Shown here: positions 8,088 to 17,149 of the stretch, piece after piece
How the letters are laid out: each line of letters opens with the position of its first letter
Position numbering within the stretch: the first letter of the stretch is position 1
DNA from: Clostridiales bacterium
GTDB lineage: Bacteria; Bacillota; Clostridia; Christensenellales; Aristaeellaceae
DNA length: 61,299 bases
NCBI GenBank assembly: GCA_015056055.1
Contig: SVHC01000017.1
Coordinates: 1-61,299 of the forward strand
Direction of reading: 5' to 3'
Translations under genes and position numbers: made by a program
The notes under the pieces: generated by a model
Databases searched by the model: none
Told to the model about the DNA's origin: nothing
Seen by the model: the letters and a program-made list of their open reading frames with translations, nothing else

Positions 8088-9890
8088 ATGAATATTTCTC
8101 ATTCTAGCGAACTTCGCTCGCTGTTTCTGAAATTCTTCGAATCCAAGGGCCATGCCGTAATTCCGGGCGCATCCGTTATCCCGGAAAATGACCCGACGGT
8201 TCTTTTCACCACCGCAGGCATGCATCCTCTGGTTCCCTATCTTCTGGGCGCAAAGCACCCGATGGGCACCCGTCTGACCGACGTTCAGAAGTGCATCCGC
8301 ACCGGCGATATCGACGAGGTCGGCGATGCAAGCCACTGCACCTTCTTCGAGATGCTGGGCAACTGGTCTCTGGGCGACTATTTCAAGAAGGAAGCTATTT
8401 CCTGGAGCTGGGAATTCCTGACCAGCCCCGAATGGCTCGGCATTGACAAGGACCGCCTTGCTTTCTCCGTTTTCGCCGGCGATGACGACTGCCCCCGCGA
8501 TGAAGAGGCAGCCGGTTACTGGCTGGAGTGCGGCGTGAAGAAGGAGAATATCTTCTATCTGCCCAAGAAGAACAACTGGTGGGGTCCTGCCGGTATGACC
8601 GGTCCCTGCGGCCCGGACACCGAGATGTTCATCATCACCGATAAGGAGCCCTGCGGCCCCGATTGCTCCCCGGCTTGCGACTGCGGTCGTTACCTCGAAA
8701 TCTGGAACGACGTTTTCATGCAGTATGACAAGCAGGCCGACGGCACCTTCCAGCCCCTCAAGCAGAAGAATGTTGATACCGGCATGGGTCTTGAGCGCAC
8801 CATCGGCGTTCTCACCGGCGCAAAGAGCGTTTATGAGACCGACCTGTTCTCCGACATTCTGGCCAAGATTTGCGAAATTTCCGGCAAACAGTACGGTGAG
8901 GACGAGGAGACCACCCGTTCCATGCGCATCGTGGCTGACCACATGCGTACCGCCACCATCATCATCGGTGACGACCGCGGCGTAACCCCGTCCAACGTTG
9001 ACCAGGGCTACGTTCTGCGCCGCCTGATCCGCCGCTCCGTCCGTCACGGCATGCAGCTTGGTATGCCCGAGGGCTTCACCGGCGAGATCGCAAAGGTCAT
9101 CATCAATCAGTACAAGGATGTTTATCCCGAGCTCGTCCGCCACGAGGCTTTCATCCTCGAGCAGCTCGGTCTTGAAGAGCAGCGCTTCCAGCGTACGCTC
9201 AAGCAGGGCATGCGTGAATTCGAAAAGGTCACCGATGCCATGCAGGGCCGCAGCACCGTTATCAGCGGCCGCAGCGCATTCAAGCTTTACGATACCTATG
9301 GCTTCCCGATCGAGATCACCGTTGAACTCGCCCGCGAAAAGGGCTTCACGGTAGACGAGGAAGGCTTCCAGGAGCGTTTCCGCGAGCATCAGAAGCTGTC
9401 TCAGGCAGGCAGCGAGCAGCGCTTCAAGGGCGGTCTGGCTGACAACAGCGAAGAAACCGCCAAGCTGCATTCCGCAACCCACCTGCTGCATGCCGCTCTG
9501 CGCAAGGTTCTGGGCCACGAGGCTGAGGTCGCACAGAAGGGCTCCAACATCACTGCCGAGCGTCTGCGCTTCGACTTCTCCTTCCCGCGCAAGGTCAATC
9601 CTGACGAGCTGAAGGAAGTTGAGCGTCTGGTAAACGAAGCCATCGCAGCAAGCGCCGAAATCATCTGCGAAGAGATGACGGTTGAAGAAGCGAAGGAACA
9701 GGGCGCTATCGGTCTGTTCGAATCCAAGTATGGCGAGCGCGTCAAGGTTTACACCATGGGCGAGTTCTCCAAGGAAATCTGCGGCGGTCCCCATGCTGCC
9801 AATACCGGCGACCTGAAGAGCTTCAAGATCCAGAAGGAAGAAAGCTCCTCCGCAGGCGTACGCCGCATCAAGGCCGTTATCGGCAAGTAA
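8088..9890 (+). CDS. alaS: Alanine--tRNA ligase, short form lacking the C-Ala domain
   Basis: Charges tRNA-Ala. The class II catalytic core (FTTAGMHPLVPYLLG, HCTFFEMLGNWSLGDYF) is followed by the tRNA-recognition helices and then the editing domain with HSATHLLHA (about residue 461) and CGGPH (about residue 565). The protein ends at 600 residues, directly after the editing domain, whereas typical bacterial AlaRS has about 870 and continues into the C-Ala/oligomerisation region. The reading frame ends cleanly at a terminator, so this looks like a natural short form. Codon usage is strongly C-ending and optimised, suggesting high expression. The start at 8088 has AAGAGGAAG upstream. Confidence 0.93.
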   Translation: MNISHSSELRSLFLKFFESKGHAVIPGASVIPENDPTVLFTTAGMHPLVPYLLGAKHPMGTRLTDVQKCIRTGDIDEVGDASHCTFFEMLGNWSLGDYFKKEAISWSWEFLTSPEWLGIDKDRLAFSVFAGDDDCPRDEEAAGYWLECGVKKENIFYLPKKNNWWGPAGMTGPCGPDTEMFIITDKEPCGPDCSPACDCGRYLEIWNDVFMQYDKQADGTFQPLKQKNVDTGMGLERTIGVLTGAKSVYETDLFSDILAKICEISGKQYGEDEETTRSMRIVADHMRTATIIIGDDRGVTPSNVDQGYVLRRLIRRSVRHGMQLGMPEGFTGEIAKVIINQYKDVYPELVRHEAFILEQLGLEEQRFQRTLKQGMREFEKVTDAMQGRSTVISGRSAFKLYDTYGFPIEITVELAREKGFTVDEEGFQERFREHQKLSQAGSEQRFKGGLADNSEETAKLHSATHLLHAALRKVLGHEAEVAQKGSNITAERLRFDFSFPRKVNPDELKEVERLVNEAIAASAEIICEEMTVEEAKEQGAIGLFESKYGERVKVYTMGEFSKEICGGPHAANTGDLKSFKIQKEESSSAGVRRIKAVIGK

Positions 9891-9901
9891 TCATGAATCA
9901 C

Positions 9902-9946
9902 AGGGCATTGAAGCACCTTTTCCGGGATTTCAATGCCCTTATTTTA
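9902..9946 (+). terminator. Intrinsic terminator of alaS
   Basis: Perfect 11-bp stem AGGGCATTGAA/TTCAATGCCCT (9902-9912 with 9929-9939) followed by TATTTTAT. Confidence 0.85.
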
Positions 9947-9967
9947 TAAAGAATGGAGAGAATGCAT

Positions 9968-11884
9968 ATGATCAGCAATAAGGCTCCCTTTGAGGTATAT
10001 TTTTGCGATGCAGACCTCTGTGAGACGCTCGTCGGTCCTTTTGAGGAGAAAGTTGCCTATGGCGTAACGTATTACGAGGCAAAGCACAACGGACTGTTTA
10101 TCAGCGTCCTGTGCCGCGATGACGGAGAATGGTATGTCAAGTCGATCAACTTCGCCAAGGCACCTATCACCGGCTTTTTGTGCGTGCGTTTCCCCTGGCA
10201 CGGCCCCGATCACGGCTATACCCTGATCCCCGGTATTTACTACAACGGCAACTGCCTGGGTGAAACCAATGATATTCCCAAGCTGAAGATGCCTGAAAAG
10301 CCGGTTTTCCAGTCCAGCATGTCCGCTACGACCACTCCGGCGGTATTCTGCTACGACGGCGGAGACACCGGTATCGCATATTCGCTGTCCCCCATGTCCA
10401 ATGCAGGCTGGAACGGCTGCACGCTCAACGGCGCGGACAAGACCGTATCCTTCTATGCACCTGCCCGTGAGGACAACCGCTATGCTCTGTCCTGCTTCCG
10501 CGGCGACTCCCGTCCGCCGTACACCTGGCAGCGCAATGCCGTAATTACCATGCACATCTATCGCAAGGAATTCAAGGCCAACTGTGTGAGCGATATCTTC
10601 ACCCGCCTGTTTGAAAACGAGCGCCAGGTTCCGCACTACTCCCACGAAAACGAGCCCCGCTTCAGCGAGGAAGAGGCAGCATCCCTGGTATTCGACTGGG
10701 TATACAACAAGCACTGCCTGCGCTCCAGCAAGGGAACTCCTATCCTGGCAAACGCCTTCGATACGCTGGATGAAAACGGCAATCCCATTCTTCGCTCCTT
10801 CGACTGGCACAATATGATCGGCTGGTGCTCCGGTACCATGACTGCTTACCCGCTGCTCAAGCGCGGCGGAAAGTGCCGTGAATATGCCATTGATTATATC
10901 GATTACATTTCCCAGAACGGCAATTCTCCCAGCGGCGTAAAGTACCCCATTGAGGACGAAACCGGCTGGCTGACTCCTGAGCATCCCAACGATGCACTGG
11001 GTTATAAGCATGCCCGTTTCTACGGCGATTATCTGTACTATCTGGGCCGTTCCATTGCGCTGGAAAAGGAAAACGGCGTTCAGCATCCCGCATGGGAAGC
11101 CGACTTCCTGCACGGCATCAACATTCTGCTCGACCTGTGGCAGCGCAAGAATGATTTCGGCCTGTACTGGGATCGCGAAGGCGAAAAGGTGGAAATCATT
11201 CGTCCCAACACCGGCGCAGGTTCCTACTGCCTGCTGGCGCTCTCTGAGGCTGCAAAGCATTATCCCGAGCGCGAAGATATCAAAAAGTGCATCTACGAAG
11301 CAGCCGCAGTATACACCGCCCGCTGCGTAGATACCGGTCGCTGCAACGCCGGCCCCATGGACATCATCGAGGCTGACGACTCCGAAAGCACTGCCGCTCT
11401 GACCAATGCACTGGTTAATATCTATAAGCTCTATAAGGAAGAAAAGCATCTGGATGCAGCTGTTCGCGCCGGACGCATGTTCGCCAGCTGGTGCACCTCC
11501 TATGTGCAGCCCTTCCCGGGCGGCAGCATGCTGGAAGGCCGCAACCTGTGCGGCGGCGTGCTGGCAAATGTTCAGAACCGTCACATCGGCCCCGGTATCT
11601 GCACCAACTCCGCTCTGTTCCTGCATGATCTCTATGAGTTCACCGGCGATGCGAAGTGGGAACGCCTCTATCGCAACGTAAAGGCTGCTGCCATCAACTG
11701 CGTAACGGCCTATGACGGCGAAATTTATGGCCTCTTCTTCGGCGATCCCTTCTATAAGGGCATGCTCACCGAGCAGATCAATATGACCGACTGCCTTGGC
11801 GAACCCGGCGAAACCTGGCGCGTAAGCGCAAGCTGGCCGGCAACTGCCGTAATCCTGGGCTGGGCAGATACTCCCCGCGCATAA
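9968..11884 (+). CDS. Uncharacterised six-hairpin-glycosidase-like protein
   Basis: A 638-residue cytoplasmic protein with no signal peptide that I cannot name. The first 200 residues look beta-rich. The rest has repeated aromatic helix-turn patterns (FDWHNMIGWCSGTMTAYPLL, ARFYGDYLYYLGRSIALE, SESTAALTNALVNIYKLY) typical of (alpha/alpha)6 barrels in glycosidases, lyases and epimerases. I infer a carbohydrate-active enzyme. Codon usage is as strongly optimised as in alaS and pckA, which implies abundance. Three in-frame ATGs lie close together; the third, at 9968, has GGAGAG seven bases upstream and is preferred. No separate promoter was evident between the alaS terminator and this start, so it may rely on readthrough. 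Confidence 0.7.
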   Translation: MISNKAPFEVYFCDADLCETLVGPFEEKVAYGVTYYEAKHNGLFISVLCRDDGEWYVKSINFAKAPITGFLCVRFPWHGPDHGYTLIPGIYYNGNCLGETNDIPKLKMPEKPVFQSSMSATTTPAVFCYDGGDTGIAYSLSPMSNAGWNGCTLNGADKTVSFYAPAREDNRYALSCFRGDSRPPYTWQRNAVITMHIYRKEFKANCVSDIFTRLFENERQVPHYSHENEPRFSEEEAASLVFDWVYNKHCLRSSKGTPILANAFDTLDENGNPILRSFDWHNMIGWCSGTMTAYPLLKRGGKCREYAIDYIDYISQNGNSPSGVKYPIEDETGWLTPEHPNDALGYKHARFYGDYLYYLGRSIALEKENGVQHPAWEADFLHGINILLDLWQRKNDFGLYWDREGEKVEIIRPNTGAGSYCLLALSEAAKHYPEREDIKKCIYEAAAVYTARCVDTGRCNAGPMDIIEADDSESTAALTNALVNIYKLYKEEKHLDAAVRAGRMFASWCTSYVQPFPGGSMLEGRNLCGGVLANVQNRHIGPGICTNSALFLHDLYEFTGDAKWERLYRNVKAAAINCVTAYDGEIYGLFFGDPFYKGMLTEQINMTDCLGEPGETWRVSASWPATAVILGWADTPRA

Positions 11885-11907
11885 TTCCGCAGGAAAAATA
11901 TAAGATT

Positions 11908-11947
11908 CCGCGCCCGGCGGCGATGAAGCTGCCGGGCGCGGATTTGC
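11908..11947 (+). terminator. GC-rich terminator hairpin
   Basis: Stem CCGCGCCCGGC/GCCGGGCGCGG (11908-11918 with 11931-11941) followed by a weak T-tract. The -35 box of the next promoter starts inside the tail. Confidence 0.6.
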
Positions 11948-11972
11948 AATTCGGGCTTCGGTTTGGTATAAT
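11944..11972 (+). promoter_or_regulatory. Sigma-A promoter of the rsmF-like gene
   Basis: TTGCAA (11944-11949), 17-bp spacer ending in TGG, TATAAT (11967-11972): a perfect, extended -10 box. Confidence 0.8.
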
Positions 11973-12009
11973 AGACGCAATATGAAAATGGGAAAGTGAT
12001 TGCACAACC

Positions 12010-13324
12010 ATGAATTTACCGCAGCAATACAGCGAAAATATGCGCGCCCTTCTGGGCGGAGAGTTTGAGGCGTTTCTGGCAAGCATGGAAAAGCCGCACT
12101 GCCGCGCACTTCGGGAAAATCCCATGCGCCCGGCGGGAAGCGCATTTGCCGGAAAGCCCGTTCCGTGGTATGAAGGGGCTTATTATATCGAAGAGGAAAG
12201 TCTGGCCGGTTCCAGCATCCAGCATTTTGCCGGCGCGTTTTATCTGCAGGAACCCAGCGCCATGACGGCGGCTGCCGTGCTCAATGTGCAGAAAAACGAG
12301 CGCGTGCTTGATTTGTGTGCTGCGCCCGGGGGAAAGGCAACGCAGCTGGCATCCCGTGCCGGTGCGCTTGTGGCAAATGAAATCGAACCCAAACGCGCCA
12401 AAATTCTGCTTGGAAATATCGAGCGCATGGGTGCGTGGAATGCTGCCGTGACGAATGAAACACCGCAGCGTCTGGCAGATGCTCTGCCGGAAACTTGACG
12501 CGGTGCTGGTGGATGCACCCTGCTCCGGCGAAGGCATGTTCCGCAGGGATGAAACCGCCGTACGCGAATGGACGGAAAGCGCGAATGCAGGCTGCAGCAA
12601 ACGGCAGAAAGAAATTCTTTCCTACGCTGCACGTATGGTGCGCCCGGGCGGACGCATGGTTTACTCCACCTGCACTTTCAGTCCGCTGGAAAATGAGGAA
12701 AACATCGTCTGGTTCCTGAAGGAACATCCGGATTTTTATGCGGAGGATTTTTCGCTGCCCGGATTGGGAACTTCACAAAACGGCTGCATGCGTCTGTATC
12801 CGCATCGTGTGGAAGGCGAGGGCCATTTTGTAGCAAAGCTGCGCAGGAAGGGTGAATGGGAACCGCTGGATGCTATACCTCCGCGCGGTGTAAAGCTGCC
12901 GGATGGAGTACGCGAGTTTTTTGCGGAATTGCCGGAGGGCGAAATTCTGCATCAGGGCGAAATGTATCTCCTGCGTGCGCCGCTTTTGCCGGAACTCAAA
13001 GGTCTTCGTGCTCTGCGCGGAGCGATACCGCTTGCTACCGAGCGAAAAGGAATTTTCCGCCCCGAGCATGCGGCTGCGATGGCGTTTGAACCGAAAAAGC
13101 GCGCACAGCTCGATCTTGCCATGGCGAATCAATACCTGCATGGCGCGCCGGTCGATATCGGAAACGATGCCGAAAACGGATGGACGCGCGCTGAATTTGA
13201 AAGTCTTCCCCTCGGCTGGGGTAAGGTCACTTCCGGCGAACTCAAAAATCATTTGCCCAAAGGGCTTGTGCAGAGGAATGATCTGCATGCAGGAGGGAAC
13301 TGCAAAGTGCGCTGGCGTGAATGA
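12010..13324 (+). pseudogene. rsmF-like 16S rRNA m5C methyltransferase, split by a +1 frameshift
   Basis: Two overlapping frames together give a NOL1/NOP2/Sun (RsmF/YebU) protein of about 437 residues. Frame one (12010-12498) has the SAM motif LDLCAAPGGKATQLA. Frame two, entered near 12490, continues with LDAVLVDAPCSGEGMF (PCS cysteine) and STCTFSPLENE (TCT cysteine), then the C-terminal RNA-binding part. Both catalytic cysteines lie after the break. Removing one A from the AAA at about 12490-12493 restores LPE-LDAVLVDAP. This is either a real inactivating mutation, an assembly error, or less likely recoding. No other damage is visible, which favours a recent event or an error. Confidence 0.85.
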
Positions 13325-13407
13325 TGCACTCGTACTGGTGTGCTTAATTGATATTATTTCATGACAATAACCCATACGGAATATTTCAAATAGAGCAGGT
13401 GATAGAA

Positions 13408-14631
13408 ATGGAGGAATTTTTGGAGAGACAAGGTTATAGCAGAATACAAATTGCTATATTTTGGGTAAGTGCAGCGCTATTTATGATTTTTATTACACTT
13501 TTTATACCTGCGAAATATTGGTGGTTTGAAATAGTACTGACCTTAGTTGGAATACCTATGGTTGCTTTAATAAGCAGGATATTTGCGGCAAGCCAATCTT
13601 TTTTATATAATATTAGTAGGTGGAAAAGTGTTGTGCATACGGGAGTAGCTATTTTACTTGTTCCCAGTATAATGACTACAATATATTGTGTTTGCTATAG
13701 TGATTATATAAAAAGTATTCCTTCGGATGATTACATTGTTTCTCGCATAGATATAAAAGTTGAAAGAATTGGTGGATCTAGCAGTGTAGGAAACGAGTGG
13801 AAATACGAGCATGCTATTAATGGTATTCCAATTAAGGATGGCGAATTTGCTGCATTTAATATTGAACAACCATTTAGGATAACATCGACTATTATAGAAG
13901 ATGATGATGTCGATGATGTTGGAAAAGTGACTAGCAGCAAATGCTATTTCCGAAAATCAGGAGACAATATAGGAAAAATTACTGTTACGAATAAAGTAAA
14001 GGTTGCTGAAAGAGGTGGAAGTAAAAATAGGAGTAGTTATGCCGTATTTTTGGTGGAATATAAAATTATACGCAGTGACGTGGGAAGATATGAAGCTAAG
14101 AAAATCTATCCAGACACATTTGATTTTTTTGATGTATGCTTCTATGATGATGCGAAAAATGTGTTGGAGCTTGTAATACTTTCGTTCGGTATAGAATGTG
14201 GAATTATTGCTTACGTTTTATTGGTTATTAATAAAAGCAAAAAACGCAAGGAGCAACTTCAGAGAGAAAGAGAAGATGCGCAGAGGCAAAAATTTCAAGA
14301 CGAAAAGAGGACGTTCGTTGCCAGATTGGGAGGGAAACGGTTACGTGATGTTGCGGGTGTTCCAGAGAACATTATATATAGCGATGGAAAACCCATAGAC
14401 GAAGGAGATGAAAAATACGGGAGTTTTACAGTATATGTAACTTACAATGGAACGTGTTTTCATAGTAGAGAAGGATGCTGTTCTTCTTATAAGCCAGTTC
14501 ATTATTTTGACGCAAGGAAAAGCTATAGGCCGTGTTTAAAATGCAAACATCGATATATAGATGTTCCTGAGTGGCATATAAAGTATCTAGAACTACAAAA
14601 AGAAGCAAGAAAATACGAGATAGAAGAATGA
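13408..14631 (+). CDS. Hypothetical membrane protein with C-terminal Cys/His motif
   Basis: A 407-residue protein, clearly AT-rich compared with its neighbours, that I do not recognise. Two or three hydrophobic segments lie near the N terminus, one more precedes a basic coiled stretch (KSKKRKEQLQREREDAQRQK), and an extracytoplasmic beta-rich region lies between. The last 70 residues carry VYVTYNGTCFHSREGC ... YRPCLKCK. This resembles the small domain with a tyrosine/His-Cys and a terminal CxxC found at the ends of many clostridial proteins, probably metal-binding. The start at 13408 has AGGTGAT upstream; the frame is open 60 bp further. It is probably horizontally acquired. Confidence 0.65.
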   Translation: MEEFLERQGYSRIQIAIFWVSAALFMIFITLFIPAKYWWFEIVLTLVGIPMVALISRIFAASQSFLYNISRWKSVVHTGVAILLVPSIMTTIYCVCYSDYIKSIPSDDYIVSRIDIKVERIGGSSSVGNEWKYEHAINGIPIKDGEFAAFNIEQPFRITSTIIEDDDVDDVGKVTSSKCYFRKSGDNIGKITVTNKVKVAERGGSKNRSSYAVFLVEYKIIRSDVGRYEAKKIYPDTFDFFDVCFYDDAKNVLELVILSFGIECGIIAYVLLVINKSKKRKEQLQREREDAQRQKFQDEKRTFVARLGGKRLRDVAGVPENIIYSDGKPIDEGDEKYGSFTVYVTYNGTCFHSREGCCSSYKPVHYFDARKSYRPCLKCKHRYIDVPEWHIKYLELQKEARKYEIEE

Positions 14632-14666
14632 ACATAAAATGATGTGAACTGTTTTTGATGATTACA

Positions 14667-14705
14667 AAAGGCTGTTACAATTCTTGATTTTGTAACAGCC
14701 TTTAA
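14667..14705. terminator. Bidirectional intrinsic terminator
   Basis: Perfect stem AAAGGCTGTTACAA/TTGTAACAGCCTTT (14667-14680 with 14690-14703) between the convergent membrane-protein and dapF genes. Confidence 0.85.
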
Positions 14706-14708
14706 ATG

Positions 14709-15536
14709 TTAATCCGGCCATTCACCGTAGAAGCTGACTTCCGCCGGACCGGTCATATATACGTGGTTATCGGATTCATTCCATTCGATGTGCAGCGTGC
14801 CGCCGGGCAGTTCCACATCCGCCGTGCGCTCGGCAAGGCCGTTCAGAACCGCAGCCACAAGCGTTGCACATGCGCCGGTGCCGCAGGCAAGCGTTGCGCC
14901 GGAGCCGCGCTCCCACACGAATACGCGAAGGTGCGTGCGGGAAAGAACCTGCACAAATTCGGCATTGGTGCGCATGGGGAAAATCTCGTTCTTTTCAACC
15001 AGGGGACCGTTGCGCAGGAACCAGTCTTCCGCAATTTCGTCCATAAAGGTAATGGCGTGCGGATTTCCCATGGAAACGCAGGTGAAGTCAAGGCAGGCGC
15101 CGTTTTCAATGGGAACACAGACGCGGTTGCTGTCGCCGGTTACGGGGATTTTTGCGGCATCCAGAATGGGCTCGCCCATATCGGCCTTTACGCCGAAAAA
15201 CTTGCCGTCCTTCAGGATGACGTCTGCATAGCGGAGTCCCGCGCCGGTTTCAACCGCAATTCGCTCCTTCGGGACACGGCCGGATTCATAAAGATAGCGT
15301 ACGGTGCAGCGCAGACCGTTGCCGCACATTTCTGCTTCGCTGCCGTCTGCGTTGAAAATGCGCATGCTGGCATCCGCTTTGTCGGAAGGTCCGATCAGAA
15401 TCAGTCCGTCCGAGCCTACGCCGAAATGCGGACGGGAAACCTTTATGGAAAGGCTCACCGGATCGGCTATGGGCGTTTCAAACGTATCTACATATACATA
15501 GTCATTTCCCAGACCCTGCATTTTGACAAATTTCAT
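14709..15536 (-). CDS. dapF: Diaminopimelate epimerase
   Basis: Cofactor-independent epimerase converting LL- to meso-diaminopimelate for lysine and peptidoglycan synthesis. At 275 residues the length is normal. Both halves of the active site are present: the first cysteine in SEAEMCGNGLRC and the second in GATLACGTGACA. The N terminus KFVKMQGLGNDYVY is characteristic. The ATG at 15536 has GGAGGTGA 8 bases upstream and is preferred to an in-frame GTG at 15545 that overlaps that site. It is monocistronic between a terminator and a divergent gene. Confidence 0.96.
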   Translation of the reverse strand: MKFVKMQGLGNDYVYVDTFETPIADPVSLSIKVSRPHFGVGSDGLILIGPSDKADASMRIFNADGSEAEMCGNGLRCTVRYLYESGRVPKERIAVETGAGLRYADVILKDGKFFGVKADMGEPILDAAKIPVTGDSNRVCVPIENGACLDFTCVSMGNPHAITFMDEIAEDWFLRNGPLVEKNEIFPMRTNAEFVQVLSRTHLRVFVWERGSGATLACGTGACATLVAAVLNGLAERTADVELPGGTLHIEWNESDNHVYMTGPAEVSFYGEWPD

Positions 15537-15722
15537 ATAGGTCACCTCCGTAATATACCTTATACTATTTCGCGCAGGATGCAGGCATTCCTTCTGAAAA
15601 TACGTGTTAAGCTTTTGTATGGAAAAATATATAAAAAAGTGTCATAAAAAAGGAATTATGGGAACCGTGGCGAATATATATAAGTCAAACCAATGATAAC
15701 ACAATTGAGAGGAGTTTTGGCA

Positions 15723-17090
15723 ATGAAGAAACTGGCACTGCTTCTTTGCGTTCTGATGGCTGTCATGCCCATGATGGCAATGGCAGAGGGGGAAGGCGTA
15801 TATCTGCGCATTTCCAATCCGGAGATTTATGAGGGCGATGAACTTTTGCTGGAACTGGCGGATGTTGCACTGGAAATCGGTGCCGGTCTTTCGGACGTGG
15901 ATGCTTCTGTATGGGCAGCTGTGAAGGCAGGCAAAGCCAACCTGACCGCTGCAGGCGCGATTTCTGAAGAGAATATCAGCGTATCTATGACCGGTCTTCC
16001 GGCTATCTATAAGTTGGCTCTGGCGGATCTCGGTATTACCGAGGAATCTCTGGGTGCAATGTTCGAATCCGTTGAAGTTCCGGACTTTGCGGCGTATGCG
16101 GATGAATTTGCAGAGCAGCTTGATGAAATCACTCCGAAGATCGAGGAGGCAGTTGAAACTGCTACCATTAAAGAAGGCGTCCAGTGGTATATGTACGATG
16201 GTGAGCATACCACTACCCAGACAGCGTTCACCATTCCGACCGAGGTACTCCGTGATGTTGTTGAGGCGGGATACAAAATGGTCGCAGGCATGATGGAAGA
16301 GACTGCAGCTATGACGGCCAGCATGGGCATGGATACCAACGTGGAGGGCACCAGCGCAGAAGAAATGGATGCCGCTCTTAACGAGATGTTTGAAGCAAAT
16401 CCCTACATCGATGTTGAAATCTACGTGGACGAGGCAGCTGATGAATACGTCAGCGCAGCAATCTACCTTATCGATGATAATGGCAACATGCTCCCGGTCT
16501 ACCTTGATCTGTACATGCCTCTTGATGGCGTAGGTGCATACCTCTACATCCCGGTTGAGGGCGAAGCGGATCTGGAAGTTCTCTTCGAAAATTATGACAA
16601 CGGCTATTCCTACTTTGCAATGGCCGTTACCGATCCGGAAACGGAAGAAAAGCTTATGACTATCGAATATAGCGGCGGCTACGATGAGACGGGTGATTTC
16701 TTTGTTCAGGAATTCGAACTCGCAGCAGAGGATCTGAACATCACCACATATGACCACAACGACTATGCCACCGAGCATTATTTCGAACTCGTTGCCAATG
16801 CAGAAGGTACGGAAGTGAAGTTCGAACTTGCAACCGCTCCGACCGGAAACGGTGCAGAGGGTGCTGTTGCGATTACCTCGGGCGATGCATGCATCATGGC
16901 TGACCTGGAATACGGCTTTACCGATGCAGTTGTTTCTCCGGCAGGCGAAGGTCTGGAAGTTGTGGACATCCTCACGATGGGTAAAGATGATATGGAAGCA
17001 GTCGGCATGGAGGTAGGAAATGCTCTGATGAACTTCCTCATGCAGGCAGTTGAAGAGGTTCCGGGTCTTGAAATGCTCTTCGGCGAATAA
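15723..17090 (+). CDS. Secreted acidic protein of unknown function
   Basis: The 455-residue protein starts with a clear signal peptide (MKKLALLLCVLMAVMPMMAMA, cleavage near residue 21) and no lipobox. The mature part is very rich in Glu, Asp and Ala, with an estimated strongly negative charge. Its middle and end have repeated beta-strand patterns (DEYVSAAIYLID, GAYLYIPVEGEADLEVLFENY, KLMTIEYSGGYDETGDFFVQEFEL) that resemble exported clostridial proteins with beta-sheet shells. I do not recognise a family. AGAGGAG lies 8 bases before the ATG. It has its own terminator. Confidence 0.75.
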   Translation: MKKLALLLCVLMAVMPMMAMAEGEGVYLRISNPEIYEGDELLLELADVALEIGAGLSDVDASVWAAVKAGKANLTAAGAISEENISVSMTGLPAIYKLALADLGITEESLGAMFESVEVPDFAAYADEFAEQLDEITPKIEEAVETATIKEGVQWYMYDGEHTTTQTAFTIPTEVLRDVVEAGYKMVAGMMEETAAMTASMGMDTNVEGTSAEEMDAALNEMFEANPYIDVEIYVDEAADEYVSAAIYLIDDNGNMLPVYLDLYMPLDGVGAYLYIPVEGEADLEVLFENYDNGYSYFAMAVTDPETEEKLMTIEYSGGYDETGDFFVQEFELAAEDLNITTYDHNDYATEHYFELVANAEGTEVKFELATAPTGNGAEGAVAITSGDACIMADLEYGFTDAVVSPAGEGLEVVDILTMGKDDMEAVGMEVGNALMNFLMQAVEEVPGLEMLFGE

Positions 17091-17109
17091 TCGGAAATAA
17101 AGAATAGAA

Positions 17110-17147
17110 ACAGCGGCTCCTTCGATTGTGAAGGAGCCGCTGTTTTG
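17110..17147. terminator. Bidirectional intrinsic terminator
   Basis: Perfect 13-bp stem ACAGCGGCTCCTT/AAGGAGCCGCTGT (17110-17122 with 17131-17143), TTTT after it. Confidence 0.9.
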
Positions 17148-17149
17148 CG

